Assembly: GCA_910592005.1 (NCBI GenBank)
Contig: CAJVPP010003830.1
Coordinates: forward strand, 1-10,630
Direction of reading: 5' to 3'
Length of the DNA stretch: 10,630 nucleotides
DNA from: Funneliformis mosseae
Lineage: Eukaryota; Glomeromycota; Glomeromycetes; Glomerales; Glomeraceae
In this document: piece after piece, positions 1-7,648 of the stretch
How positions within the stretch are numbered: position 1 is the first letter of the stretch
Layout of the letters: each line of letters begins with the position of its first letter
Translations under genes and position numbers: made by a program
Notes under the pieces: model-generated
What the model saw: the letters and a program-made list of their open reading frames with translations, nothing else
Told to the model about the DNA's origin: nothing
The model's database searches: none

Positions 1-99
1 AAAAATTTTTTTTATTGGTTCACTCTGCTGATCATGGTCATGTGAACAAAACTAGCTTAATAACTAAAATTACTCAAAATTTGTAGATTTTCCCTTTTT

Positions 100-339
100 C
101 TATTGATCGCCCCATATACTTATTAGGGATGATATATAATAGTGACAATTAGTATTTTTTCTCAACAAAAAATTTCTAGAATACTTAGTAAATTGAAGAA
201 TGGCTGGAATGTGACACGATGTAACAAATTTGCTAATACTAACCCCAATAATAAATATCTGGCAAATAAAATCTGGCCACCATTTTTTATTGGTGATGCT
301 ATATTTATCAATATATACAATTGCAGATCTGATTTGCAT
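100..339 (-). pseudogene. 79-codon open frame, relic of an unrecognised gene
   Basis: An uninterrupted frame runs from ATG (339-337) to TAG beside the left-arm outer end. It contains KKWWPDFICQIFIIGVSISKF, then a Cys/His-containing stretch (FVTSCHIPAILQF), and ends in SLISIWGDQ. Unlike chance frames in this AT-rich DNA, it keeps several Trp, Cys and Pro residues. The homologous frame in the right arm is broken: the position matching WW reads W-TAA. In another frame upstream, both arms share ATG-CTT-ATG-ATC and then ...ACG-TAT-GCA-AAT, so the original protein probably began farther out and a shift now separates the parts. The family has not been identified. It is probably one piece of a decayed multicopy gene rather than a functional small protein. 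Confidence 0.4.
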
Positions 340-404
340 ACGTGATTATCGTGATCATAAGCATTTTTCCTTACATTCTCAACAGAATTTTACTTTTATA
401 TGAT
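113..404. repeat. Left arm of a large imperfect inverted repeat
   Basis: The reverse complement of this arm matches 575-930. Shared blocks include the outer end (atatacttattaggg, with tatatacttattagggg in the partner), 'cttcaatttactaagtatt', 'cacgtatgcaaatcagatctg' and the inner 'aaagtaaaattct'. Most differences are transitions (for example GGGG against AGAA, GTGGCC against GTAACC). The partner carries roughly 60 extra bases near 750-815. I see no clear target duplication outside the arms, so this may be an inverted duplication of a gene fragment rather than a transposon with terminal repeats. Confidence 0.8.
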
Positions 405-574
405 ATTTTGGCTTGCATTATGCAACTATATGTGATAATATCAGATTTACCAGTAAATAATAATGGTATGACAAATAGTATTGCACTGCTGAAAAAAAGT
501 TCTAAGTCCTCAGAATACATAGTAAAAATAAAAAGTGAGGGATATAATGTAAGATGATAAATATTTTTATTATA
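405..574 (+). other. Spacer between the inverted arms, open in one frame
   Basis: The spacer is open on the plus strand up to the TAA ending at 557. The encoded string includes SDLPVNNNGMTNS and ends in a Lys/Ser-rich tail (LLKKSSKSSEYIVKIKSEGYNVR region). The open frame extends leftwards to 342, but there it is only the shadow of the arm. I do not recognise the product. The Ser/Lys-rich composition is compatible with a piece of the same decayed gene or with chance. Confidence 0.25.
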
Positions 575-930
575 ATCATGTGAAAGTAAAATTCTATTAG
601 AAATATAAGGAAGATGCTTATGATCATAATGATCACGTATGCAAATCAGATCTGTAATTGTATATGTATAACTAAGTTGATGAATATAGTATAACCCATA
701 AAAAATGGTAACCAGATTATATTACTGAATATTTATTATTAGAATTAGTATTATAATTCAGATTTAGATTAAAATTAAGGTTAGAGTAGAATTAAAATTA
801 GTTTAAAGAGGTTAGTAAATTTGTCATTTTAGCTATTCTTCAATTTACTAAGTATTTTAGGGACTTAGAAATTTTTTGTTAAAAAAAGTGCTAATTGTTA
901 CTATTATATATCACCCCTAATAAGTATATA
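575..930. repeat. Right arm of the large imperfect inverted repeat
   Basis: This is the reverse-complement partner of 113-404, separated from it by a spacer of about 170 b. A stretch near 750-815, rich in 'aattaaaatta'-like sequence, has no counterpart in the left arm and looks like an insertion or local expansion. Outside it the arms stay collinear to the 'cccctaataagtatat' end. The plus strand of this arm is the same sense as the minus strand of the left arm. Compared with the left arm it has more A/T at variable sites, although at a few sites (cacccct against catccct) the left arm is the more decayed one. Confidence 0.8.
614..930 (+). pseudogene. Broken second copy of the left-arm coding segment
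   Basis: From ATG at 614 a frame runs 26 codons (MLMIIMITYANQICNC...) to TAA at 692-694. The next recognisable piece is THKKW followed by TAA-Pro-Asp, matching KKWWPDF in the left arm. A short insertion, and then the segment matching 'ILQFTKYSRNF' of the left arm, follow in other frames. It is therefore an inactivated paralogue of 100-339 in inverted orientation. The Trp codon equivalent to TGG became TAA by two G-to-A changes. Confidence 0.5.
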
Positions 931-1383
931 TAATCTGACAAATAAAATTGACTACTATTTTTTTACAAGTGATGCTGAGATAGTTTAACTAAGTTATAAA
1001 AGTCATATTTTGCTTTTTGATAAAGAAAATCTTTAAATCTTTCTTTACTGCTCTGACGAATAAAAAAATTTTGATGTAAATATTCTAAGGTAGACAAAAC
1101 TTTATTAATGATTTTTCTGAACATAATAGAATCAGAAAGTGAATAAAATATATGATGCTATTAAAGAGAAAAGAAATAAATAGATCTTAGACTTTTTAAT
1201 GTGATTTCTAGTATTAAGTTATTTTTTTGTTCTTTTAAGATTTTTATAAATTTCTATATTAATTATTTATTTCTTATAATTATTGATAACTACGAGATTT
1301 TTAGAAATAAATAATCCTACAAATATCTATACAGTTAACCTTCTTTAAATACATCCCTTCGAGACTATAGTAAAAATTTAAAA
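931..1383. other. Gene-free AT-rich stretch
   Basis: All six frames are closed at short intervals. I see no terminal repeats, RNA gene or long tandem array. Short homopolymer runs and scattered 'tttaaa/ttcttt' tracts are all that stand out. It separates the inverted repeat from the hAT element and its left-flank repeats. Confidence 0.5.
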
Positions 1384-1517
1384 ATATGCATTTAAAGAGG
1401 ATATGCATTTAAAAAGAAATTTCTATATAAATTTTATATACTTAGGACTGAACGAGAGTATACATTTAAAGAGAAAATATATAGAATATGCATTTAAAGA
1501 GAATGCATTTAGAGAAA
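1384..1517. repeat. Five spaced copies of an ATATGCATTTAAAGAGA motif
   Basis: Copies begin near 1384, 1401, 1458, 1486 and 1502. The core is ATGCATTTAAAGAGA with small variants (ATACATTT, ATTTAAAAAGA, ATTTAGAGAAA). The first two are directly adjacent, the third stands apart, and the last two are adjacent again. The cluster ends just before the left target duplication of the hAT element (1531-1538), so it is host flank or an older element rather than part of the transposon. Confidence 0.65.
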
Positions 1518-1530
1518 GCTGACTGTATAT

Positions 1531-1538
1531 ATCAATAT
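1531..1538. repeat. Left target-site duplication of the hAT element
   Basis: ATCAATAT directly abuts the TAGAGTTT end. The partner at 5293-5300 is ATCATTAT, with one mismatch (A/T). Confidence 0.7.
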
Positions 1539-1556
1539 TAGAGTTTGAATTTATAC

Positions 1557-1705
1557 ATCTGTTATCTGTGTATCTATACAGATAACAGATTGCAGATATC
1601 CATTTATTATTTCAGATAGTATCTATGGATAAATAATTTTGTATAGATAATCTGTGAATAATCTGTATATAACTCATATATCCATAGAAATCAGATATGC
1701 AGATA
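1557..1705. repeat. Left subterminal palindromes with repeated AGATAA/TTATCT motif
   Basis: A perfect 13-b stem (ATCTGTTATCTGT at 1557-1569 with ACAGATAACAGAT at 1578-1590) encloses an 8-b loop. A second pair, TCTATGGAT (1622-1630) and ATCCATAGA (1680-1688), flanks several more copies of AGATAATCTG-like sequence up to 1705. The right end of the element has a sparser set (ACAGATATGG near 5159, CACAGATAAC at 5259-5268, ACAGATATA near 5278). Known hAT transposases bind short subterminal repeats, so these are likely former transposase binding sites. Confidence 0.65.
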
Positions 1706-2343
1706 ATTCAAATAATCTAAAATCTTTATGATACAATTTACATTTTTATATAAACAGAATATAAATTTAAATGCATTTATATCATGCAAAAACAAAATAT
1801 AAATTTTGATATTAGACTTCGGTCAGTTCAATATTAGATTTTAGGGATAAACTTTTAAGTAAATCTATATTTATAAATATTAAATAGATAAAGCGAATAT
1901 GTAGATCTATTAAAAGAAATAAAATTTTTATCACCATTTCATTCTTATAACTAACTTTATTACATAGGTTTTAGTAGTATATTTCAAAAGGTATTTTTAT
2001 TATTTTATTTATTTTCATTCGATCTCTTCATAAATTCATATTTTATTTTATTAATTTCATTATTTTTTTACTAAGTTTCAGTTAATAAAGAAGCTAATTT
2101 CATTTCTATTATTTTTTTTAATAAAAAATCAAATAAAAAAAATGTATAAAGTTAGATTTATAAATTTAAAAATGAAAAAATCAGAATTTTGTTAAATCAT
2201 TCTTTCTGAATTTTTCAATTTAATCTGTATAATCATATTTGTAATATAATATAGATAATTAATTTTTTTAAATTTTAGCCAATTTAATGAAAACTTTTAA
2301 TTTTCAATTTTTCAATTTCATTTTGATTTTAGTGTTTTATATA
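1706..2343. other. hAT element 5' non-coding region
   Basis: This lies between the left subterminal repeats and the first recognisable transposase codon. It is very AT-rich with short frames only. A small cluster of G/C occurs at 1817-1830 (cttcggtcagttca). I see no gene, splice pair or promoter element that I can defend, apart from generic TATA-like runs just before 2344. Confidence 0.4.
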
Positions 2344-4496
2344 ATGGAACTTAACAATGATGAAAACAATGTTAATATTAGTGATTCTGTTTAAACTGAT
2401 AGTACAGCTAGTATAGAAATAAGTAAAAAAAAAAGAGTTTTAATTGAGAATAAAATAGATATATAGTGTTATTTTAATAAACTCAATTTACTAAAACTTA
2501 AATACAAAAAAGACTCTTATAATATGAAAATTAGGACAAGCAAAGATGTAAAAAATATGTGAATATATAATTAATACAGATGGATCAACTGGTAATTTTT
2601 GAACTCATTTAGAATTTTATCATAGCATACTTAGATCTGAAAAAGAAAGTAATAATGATTTTACTCAAACAAAAATTAATGCAATATTTCACAAATAGTG
2701 AGCAAAAAATCTTAAGCATAAATAAGAGTATAATGAAGTATTAACAGAATTTTTAGTTTATAATATGCAATTACTTTATATATTAAAGAATGAAGACTTT
2801 ATTAATTTGATCAAAATTCTTAATCCTTATTATATTCTTTCAAGTGATAAATATATCAAAAAGCTTATAATTAAGGTATATAATAATTCTAAACAAAAAC
2901 TTTTAAATTTATTTGATAAGTCTATAAAATTCTATTTAATCACAACAGATCTATAGACTACTAGAGATCGTAAAAGTTATATTGATATTATGTATTTATT
3001 TATCAATAAAGAATTTAAATTATAAGAAATAATATTAGCGTGTTAATATATGAAATATCCACACACAAACAATATTGGATCTAATTTCTGAATGGGTTTG
3101 AAGAAAAAATTTATTTGTATTACTACTAATAATAGTAGTAATATGGTTACTACTTTGAAACTTTTACTTAATACATTTCAGATCTCTTGTGCAGCTTATA
3201 CACTAAATCTTATAATAAATAGAGGATTAATATTAGTTAAATCTTAATAGTATGTGTAAAATGACTTATTAATTTTTTTATAAGTCTAAGGTAAAATGAA
3301 TATTTGAAGGTAATACAAATATATTATTTAAATGAATTTGAAGTTTTATTTTCATATTTATTTTAATATTTTTTAATTTATTTAATTATTAATAATATTA
3401 ACAAATAATAATATAATTTTTTATTTAGAATTTTTCAAATAATTACAAATATTTACATATAATCTAAGATGTAAAAACAAGATAAAATTCTTCATATTTT
3501 GCATGAGAATGTCTTCTTAAACTTCATAATGCAATTAATATGTTAATTGCAACTATGAGTATTGAATTTGATACAAATATAAAAAAGAATTTAAAATGTC
3601 TTAAAGAAATAATGCTTAGTAATAATAAATAGAAACTTATAAATAATTAACTAAAATACTTCAACCTTTTTATAATGCAACTAAATTGTTAGATGGTGAA
3701 AAATATGTAACAGCTTCTTTTATATATTATGTTGTGACTACTTTTCAAATTAAAGTAATTTCTAAAGAAGTTAATGGAGTAGTAGATTTAACAAATGATA
3801 ACAATGCATTTGATAATGTAAAATTTGAAGATAATGATGATGATGATATTGTTATTATGAATGAATTACAAAATAAAAGAAAAAAAATTAAAATTAAAAA
3901 TCCTTTAAATTGTGAAGAAAAAGAAAAGAAGTTAAAAAAAATTTATATTATTTATTATATTATTATTAGGAAAATCTAGCAAAAGAAGGATTGATACCAG
4001 CATTACTTGATCTATATTTAAATAATCATAATTTTATTTTTAGTTTAAAAAAAGGAATAATTTCTTTTTTGCATAATAAATATTAATCTGTTAAGGAATC
4101 AGAAGAGTTTATTACTAATACTACAAATAATTACGATTTAGATTTATTGAAATCAAGTAATTCTTTACTTATAGATATGTTTACAGAAAGTCAAAATACT
4201 AAAAATGAAATTAATAAATATCTTACATTACCATAATTATCTTTTAAAACTGATCCTTATAAATGGTAGATGGAAAATTAAGAGAGATTTTCAATTTTAT
4301 CTTATTTAGCTAAAAAAGTATTTGTCAATATTTGCTACATTAACATCTAGTGAAAGATTATTTTCTTAAGCAGGTAATATAATGACAGTAAAGCATATAC
4401 AATTGAAGCCAAAATTTTTTAAAAAACTTTTATTTTAAAAAAAATCATGTTATAAATACAGTTTCTGGTAAAAGAATAATGAAAATTTTTTTTTAA
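2344..4496 (+). pseudogene. hAT family transposase, decayed (BED zinc finger and C-terminal dimerisation domain)
   Basis: This is the relic of the enzyme that cut and inserted the element. The likely start is ATG at 2344. A BED-type zinc finger follows: Cys codons at 2547-2549 and 2558-2560 (now in different frames across an A run), then NTDGSTGNF and a HLEFYH histidine pair. From 2558 one frame runs to about 3240. It passes TTDL-TAG-T (2954-2956, Trp expected), LAC-TAA-YMKYPHT (3044-3046, Gln expected), ITTNNSSNM (family usually TTDNGSNM, so a catalytic Asp is now Asn) and CAAYTLNL (His expected before TLNL). The stretch near 3300-3480 is unreadable. The frame resumes at MLIATMSIEFD, ILQPFYNATKLLDGEKYVT, an acidic/basic linker (DNDDDD, KRKKIKIK), LIPALLD, and then DPYKW-TAG-MEN-TAA-ERF. 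After a +1 shift near 4318 comes TSSERLFS-TAA-AGNIMT (4367-4369), the hAT dimerisation signature. The last readable stop is at 4494-4496. It cannot be translated as it stands. Confidence 0.9.
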
Positions 4497-4780
4497 ATAA
4501 TAAAAGTTTTTAATAAATAACTTTTAAAATTTTTTTTATTCTCAAATACTTTTGATTAAGAAATTATATACTCAAAAAATTAAATATAAAAAGTATTCTC
4601 CTTTTCTATCAATCTGGATTTAAATATAAGTTAAAATATTAAAAAATTAAAAAGTTGGCCTTTTTCCTTATTAATTTAACTTAATACTTTCTATTTCTTA
4701 CTTTTTTAGTTAAAATATATTATTTTTATTATAAATCATTTAGATGAATATTTTTTTTATTAGTGGATAAAGCTCGTTAA

Positions 4781-5062
4781 TATAATAAAATTTTTTGTAA
4801 TCTTAATTTTAATGATCAAATATTTAAATTTGATCTTATTTCACAATCACAAAATTTTTTCATATTAAAATATGTATTGCAAACTTCAAACAATATATAT
4901 AGCATTCAGACTTGTAATACATATAAAATACTATGTAATTGTTTATACAAATCCTTACAAAAAAATGTTAATTATATAGTAAAAGATTACACTGCTATTC
5001 TTTTCATTGGTAACTATAATCTTTTTTCATTAAAACTTTATAATGAAATTAATGAAATTTAA
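4781..5062 (+). CDS. Unrecognised 93-codon open stretch inside the hAT element
   Basis: The frame is open from just after TAA (4778-4780) to TAA at 5060-5062. No ATG starts it; in-frame TTG at 4877 would give 61 residues. The protein keeps Cys residues (QTCNTYKILCNCLYKS), Gln-rich segments (LISQSQNFF) and a hydrophobic stretch (YTAILFIGNYNLFSLKL). It lies between the transposase end and the right terminal repeat and uses the same strand. It could be the tail of another gene captured by the element, a second element gene, or chance openness in AT-rich DNA. Intact Gln codons (CAA, CAG) are notable because these are turned into stops elsewhere in the window. I do not recognise the family. Confidence 0.3.
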   Translation, partial: YNKIFCNLNFNDQIFKFDLISQSQNFFILKYVLQTSNNIYSIQTCNTYKILCNCLYKSLQKNVNYIVKDYTAILFIGNYNLFSLKLYNEINEI

Positions 5063-5292
5063 ATATTTCTTAATCATTTAAAATAAATAATATCAATATA
5101 TCTATAATATTTATAATATCTATATTATTCATATTATCTATATATATTATGAATAATACAGATATGGATTTTCTATCTAACTTTTTTTAAATTATCTATA
5201 TTCGTACTTAATTTTTATATGGATAATGAATATTAAATTTATATTATAAATATATATTCACAGATAACATAGATTTACAGATATAAACTCTA

Positions 5293-5300
5293 ATCATTAT
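5293..5300. repeat. Right target-site duplication of the hAT element
   Basis: ATCATTAT directly follows the AAACTCTA end and matches 1531-1538 at 7 of 8 positions. An 8-b duplication is the hallmark of hAT insertion. Confidence 0.7.
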
Positions 5301-5770
5301 TACTCTATCTATATAAATTATATAAAGTATTTAAGTTTTATGAAAGAACTTTAAATAATTTTAAAACTATAGCATAAATTAGAGATTAATAACTGAAATA
5401 AAAAATAAGCAATACAATATTATCAATTCACTCTTAACACTATGATTTATTTTCACAGCATTACATTTTGCTGCTTAATATGTCACAGTACGATTCTGCA
5501 TTGATCATATATTTTGTGATAGATCTTATAGCATGTAATTAAAATTAGTAAAGTTACAAAAAATAACACTGCAGATGAGACACATGTTAACAATCATGAT
5601 TTTCTCAATAATCAAATATGTTAAAAAGATCAAAAATAGTAATATATCTGCTTTAACTTTGTATATCTATAAAGCTAGAAAAAATTATTAGCATTATGAT
5701 GATGTTCTTTTAGAATCAAGCTGAGAAATAAATCATGTACCTTTTTATTACTTTTTAAAATAGACTTATT
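5301..5770 (+). other. Scattered coding fragments without a continuous gene
   Basis: Two overlapping plus-strand frames look protein-like. One at about 5428-5540 reads HYDLFSQHYILLLNMSQYDS and ends in DLIACN-TAA. The other begins near 5540 and includes ATG at 5574; it reads SNISALTLYIYKARKNY-TAG-HYDDVLLESS-TGA-EINHVPFYYFLK-TAG. Stops fall where Gln or Trp would fit. Neither is recognised. They may be upstream pieces of the relic at 5771-6203. Before 5400 I see nothing but AT-rich sequence. Confidence 0.3.
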
Positions 5771-6203
5771 TGATTGATTGCTGGTATTGATGATAAGAAT
5801 ACGGTAAGTTTAAATATTTCTCTGTATTATTTGCTAATAATTTATATAAGACAGATAAAAGGATTTAATAATTATCTTACCTTTTTTTTAAATAATTTTA
5901 GAGGTCTAAGAATTGAATTTGGATTAAATCTTAAAAAGGATTATGATAGCATCACAAAAATCAGATTGATAAATTTGCTTAAAAATATAATAAAAAGCCT
6001 TGATCATTAATCATAAGGAATCATACCTTCAGATCAATAAAAGAATCTTTATTATTATACGAGTATCTACAGATAAGTTTGAGAATATTATACATCTACA
6101 AGATATTATGATTAATTTTTTTTATATCACATAACAATCATTTCAGCAATAATTTTTCTGAATATTATATTACATATTTATTGTAATACAATTACAATCT
6201 CTT
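5771..6203 (+). pseudogene. Decayed plus-strand gene relic with a possible intron
   Basis: One frame is open for 78 codons to TAA at 6008-6010 (LIAGIDDKNT, then RIEFGLNLKKDYDSITKIRLINLL). It continues with few stops (GIIPSDQ-TAA-KNLYYYTSIYR) until about 6203, with five further stops along the way, mostly TAA. A GTAAGT donor at 5804 and a TTTTAG acceptor ending at 5901 could delimit a 98-b intron. However, splicing it would move the downstream frame out of register, so either the intron or the frame has decayed. The family is not recognised. Confidence 0.35.
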
Positions 6204-6564
6204 AATCCTACAATTATACTATATGAAATATTATTATGTAAATATATTATGTTTAATGACACCTTTATTAATTGTAAATAAAAAGTATAAATCAGATTTT
6301 AGATCAAGATATAGCTTCATTTGATATAATAATATATGATAAAATTTTATTAAGTTTAATTCTATCTACCTTCTGATACTCACTATATTCATTATATTAT
6401 TACTCTAACCTAATATTCTATTTCATTTATGTATTAGTTCTAATGATAAAAAAGTTCTAAATTTTATATTATATAATTTTACCTTTTTGATTGCAAAAAA
6501 TCTCTATCTGATAATTTTAATTAAGCTGTATAGCATTTTTCTGATATAATACAATGCATTTCAG
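6204..6564. other. AT-rich stretch without a gene call
   Basis: There are only short open runs, the longest about 36 codons on the plus strand from 6439 (SNDKKVLNFILYN...). A TTTCAG acceptor closes it at 6564, so much of it may be intron or decayed exon of the relic on either side. Confidence 0.35.
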
Positions 6565-6880
6565 GTGATCAATCTCATATGATAAAGTTTCTATACTATA
6601 ATCATGAATTTGAATTTATTGCTTTAAGTGAAGTAAGTAAGATAATATTCTATTTCATTTTTATACTATTCGACATGTAATCTATAATTCTTAACAAATA
6701 GAACATGATGAGTTTCACAGCTGAGCAGATACAAAATTATAATTATCAATCTTCTTAAAACTATTTTGAAATTCAAATATATAAAATATTTTAAGACAGA
6801 TTTGATAATTAATTCTAGATTAAGTTTGGCTTTAAAGATGATAAACTTAAAATCAAAAGCTTAAGGTTTTTCTGATATAC
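6565..6880 (+). pseudogene. Two-exon gene relic with a well-formed 69-b intron
   Basis: An exon at 6565-6632 lies between a TTTCAG acceptor and a GTAAGT donor and encodes DQSHMIKFLYYNHEFEFIALSE. The intron 6633-6701 (GTAAGTAAG...AAATAG) is followed by an exon that continues in the same phase: NMMSFTAEQIQNYNYQSS-TAA-NYFEIQIYKIF-TAA-DRFDN-TAA-F-TAG-IKFGFKDDKLKIKS, to TGA near 6870. Removing the intron keeps the frame open, which supports a real spliced gene. The stops in the second exon are all TAA or TAG, as expected from decayed Gln codons. I do not recognise the product. It may be the 3' part of the relic starting at 5771. Confidence 0.45.
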
Positions 6881-7154
6881 TTATCACAATTTCTGATAAT
6901 TATTATGGTATATCTTTTATATAAATTAGAATGAATTTTATTTATCAAAATACTTGGTAACTAACTTAATTTAGCATACCAATCTAGATACTTAGATGTT
7001 AATACTATATTGGACTTAGTTATGTTACTATTTTATATGATTGTAAATTAATTTAAATTATAATAAGTAATAGTTAATATAAATTAACCTTATAAAAAAT
7101 ATCATAATAAAGCATAAACAAATATAGGAAACACTTTTAATCAAAATAATTAGA
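6881..7154. other. Intergenic AT-rich stretch between convergent relics
   Basis: The plus-strand relic ending near 6880 and the minus-strand relic ending near 7155 point towards each other across this stretch. I see no terminator, repeat or RNA gene in it. Confidence 0.4.
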
Positions 7155-7640
7155 CTATACAATTATCTTAATTTTACGCTATTCATATTTAATAAAATAA
7201 GATCTAATTTATACTTATCCTTTATTTCTTTATTATTATGATCTAATTTACATAATAGATATGATGTTTCATTAATAATCATATAATAATCAAAATTTTT
7301 ACTATTGCATTTTTTATATAGATTAGAATATTGATCCAATATCTTATTATGAAAATAAGATTGGTCATAAGTTAAATTAGTCATAGGAATTTATGGATAA
7401 GATATGGTTACCTCAGTTGAAATCAAATAAACATTAATCTGATCATTATGATTCATAATAAAAGTTATGTAATTATAATTTGATACCTCTGATATTCTTC
7501 CTATTAAAGTCATATTCTTGATAACACTTTAAATTTGATTAATAGTAAGGCTTGAAATATTATAAACATTAAAGTAACTAGTTTAATTTTATCTATCTTT
7601 TTCAAATAATATACAGATTTTTTAGCTCATAAAGTTCTCA

Positions 7641-7648
7641 TATGCAAA
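7641..7648. repeat. Left target-site duplication of the 754-b element
   Basis: TATGCAAA, paired with TATACAAG at 8403-8410. Both mismatches are G/A transitions. Confidence 0.65.

Larger units (their letters stand above)
1539..5292 (+). mobile_element. Full-length, inactivated hAT DNA transposon (3754 b)
   Basis: Both ends carry the 8-b terminal inverted repeat TAGAGTTT (1539-1546; complement AAACTCTA at 5285-5292). It fits the hAT end consensus beginning T/C-A-A/G-N-G. The flanks 1531-1538 (ATCAATAT) and 5293-5300 (ATCATTAT) match at 7 of 8 positions, as expected of the 8-b target duplication of hAT elements. Inside each end a shared 10-mer, GTTATCTGTG, starts 22 b from the left tip and lies 24 b from the right tip, in inverted orientation. 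A transposase relic with hAT signatures lies between, on the plus strand. Length, end type, duplication size and gene content agree with an autonomous hAT element. The many stops and shifts show it can no longer make its own transposase. Confidence 0.85.

Noticed and set aside
17..47. GTTCAC ... GTGAAC inverted hexamers with TGATCA between, at the window start
   Set aside because: Too short to separate from chance, and cut off by the window edge.
142..345. Plus-strand 67-codon open frame
   Set aside because: It is the antisense shadow of the minus-strand frame at 100-339.
5804..5901. A confident intron call (GTAAGT...TTTTAG)
   Set aside because: Splicing puts the downstream frame out of register, and the unspliced frame is open, so it is mentioned only as a possibility.
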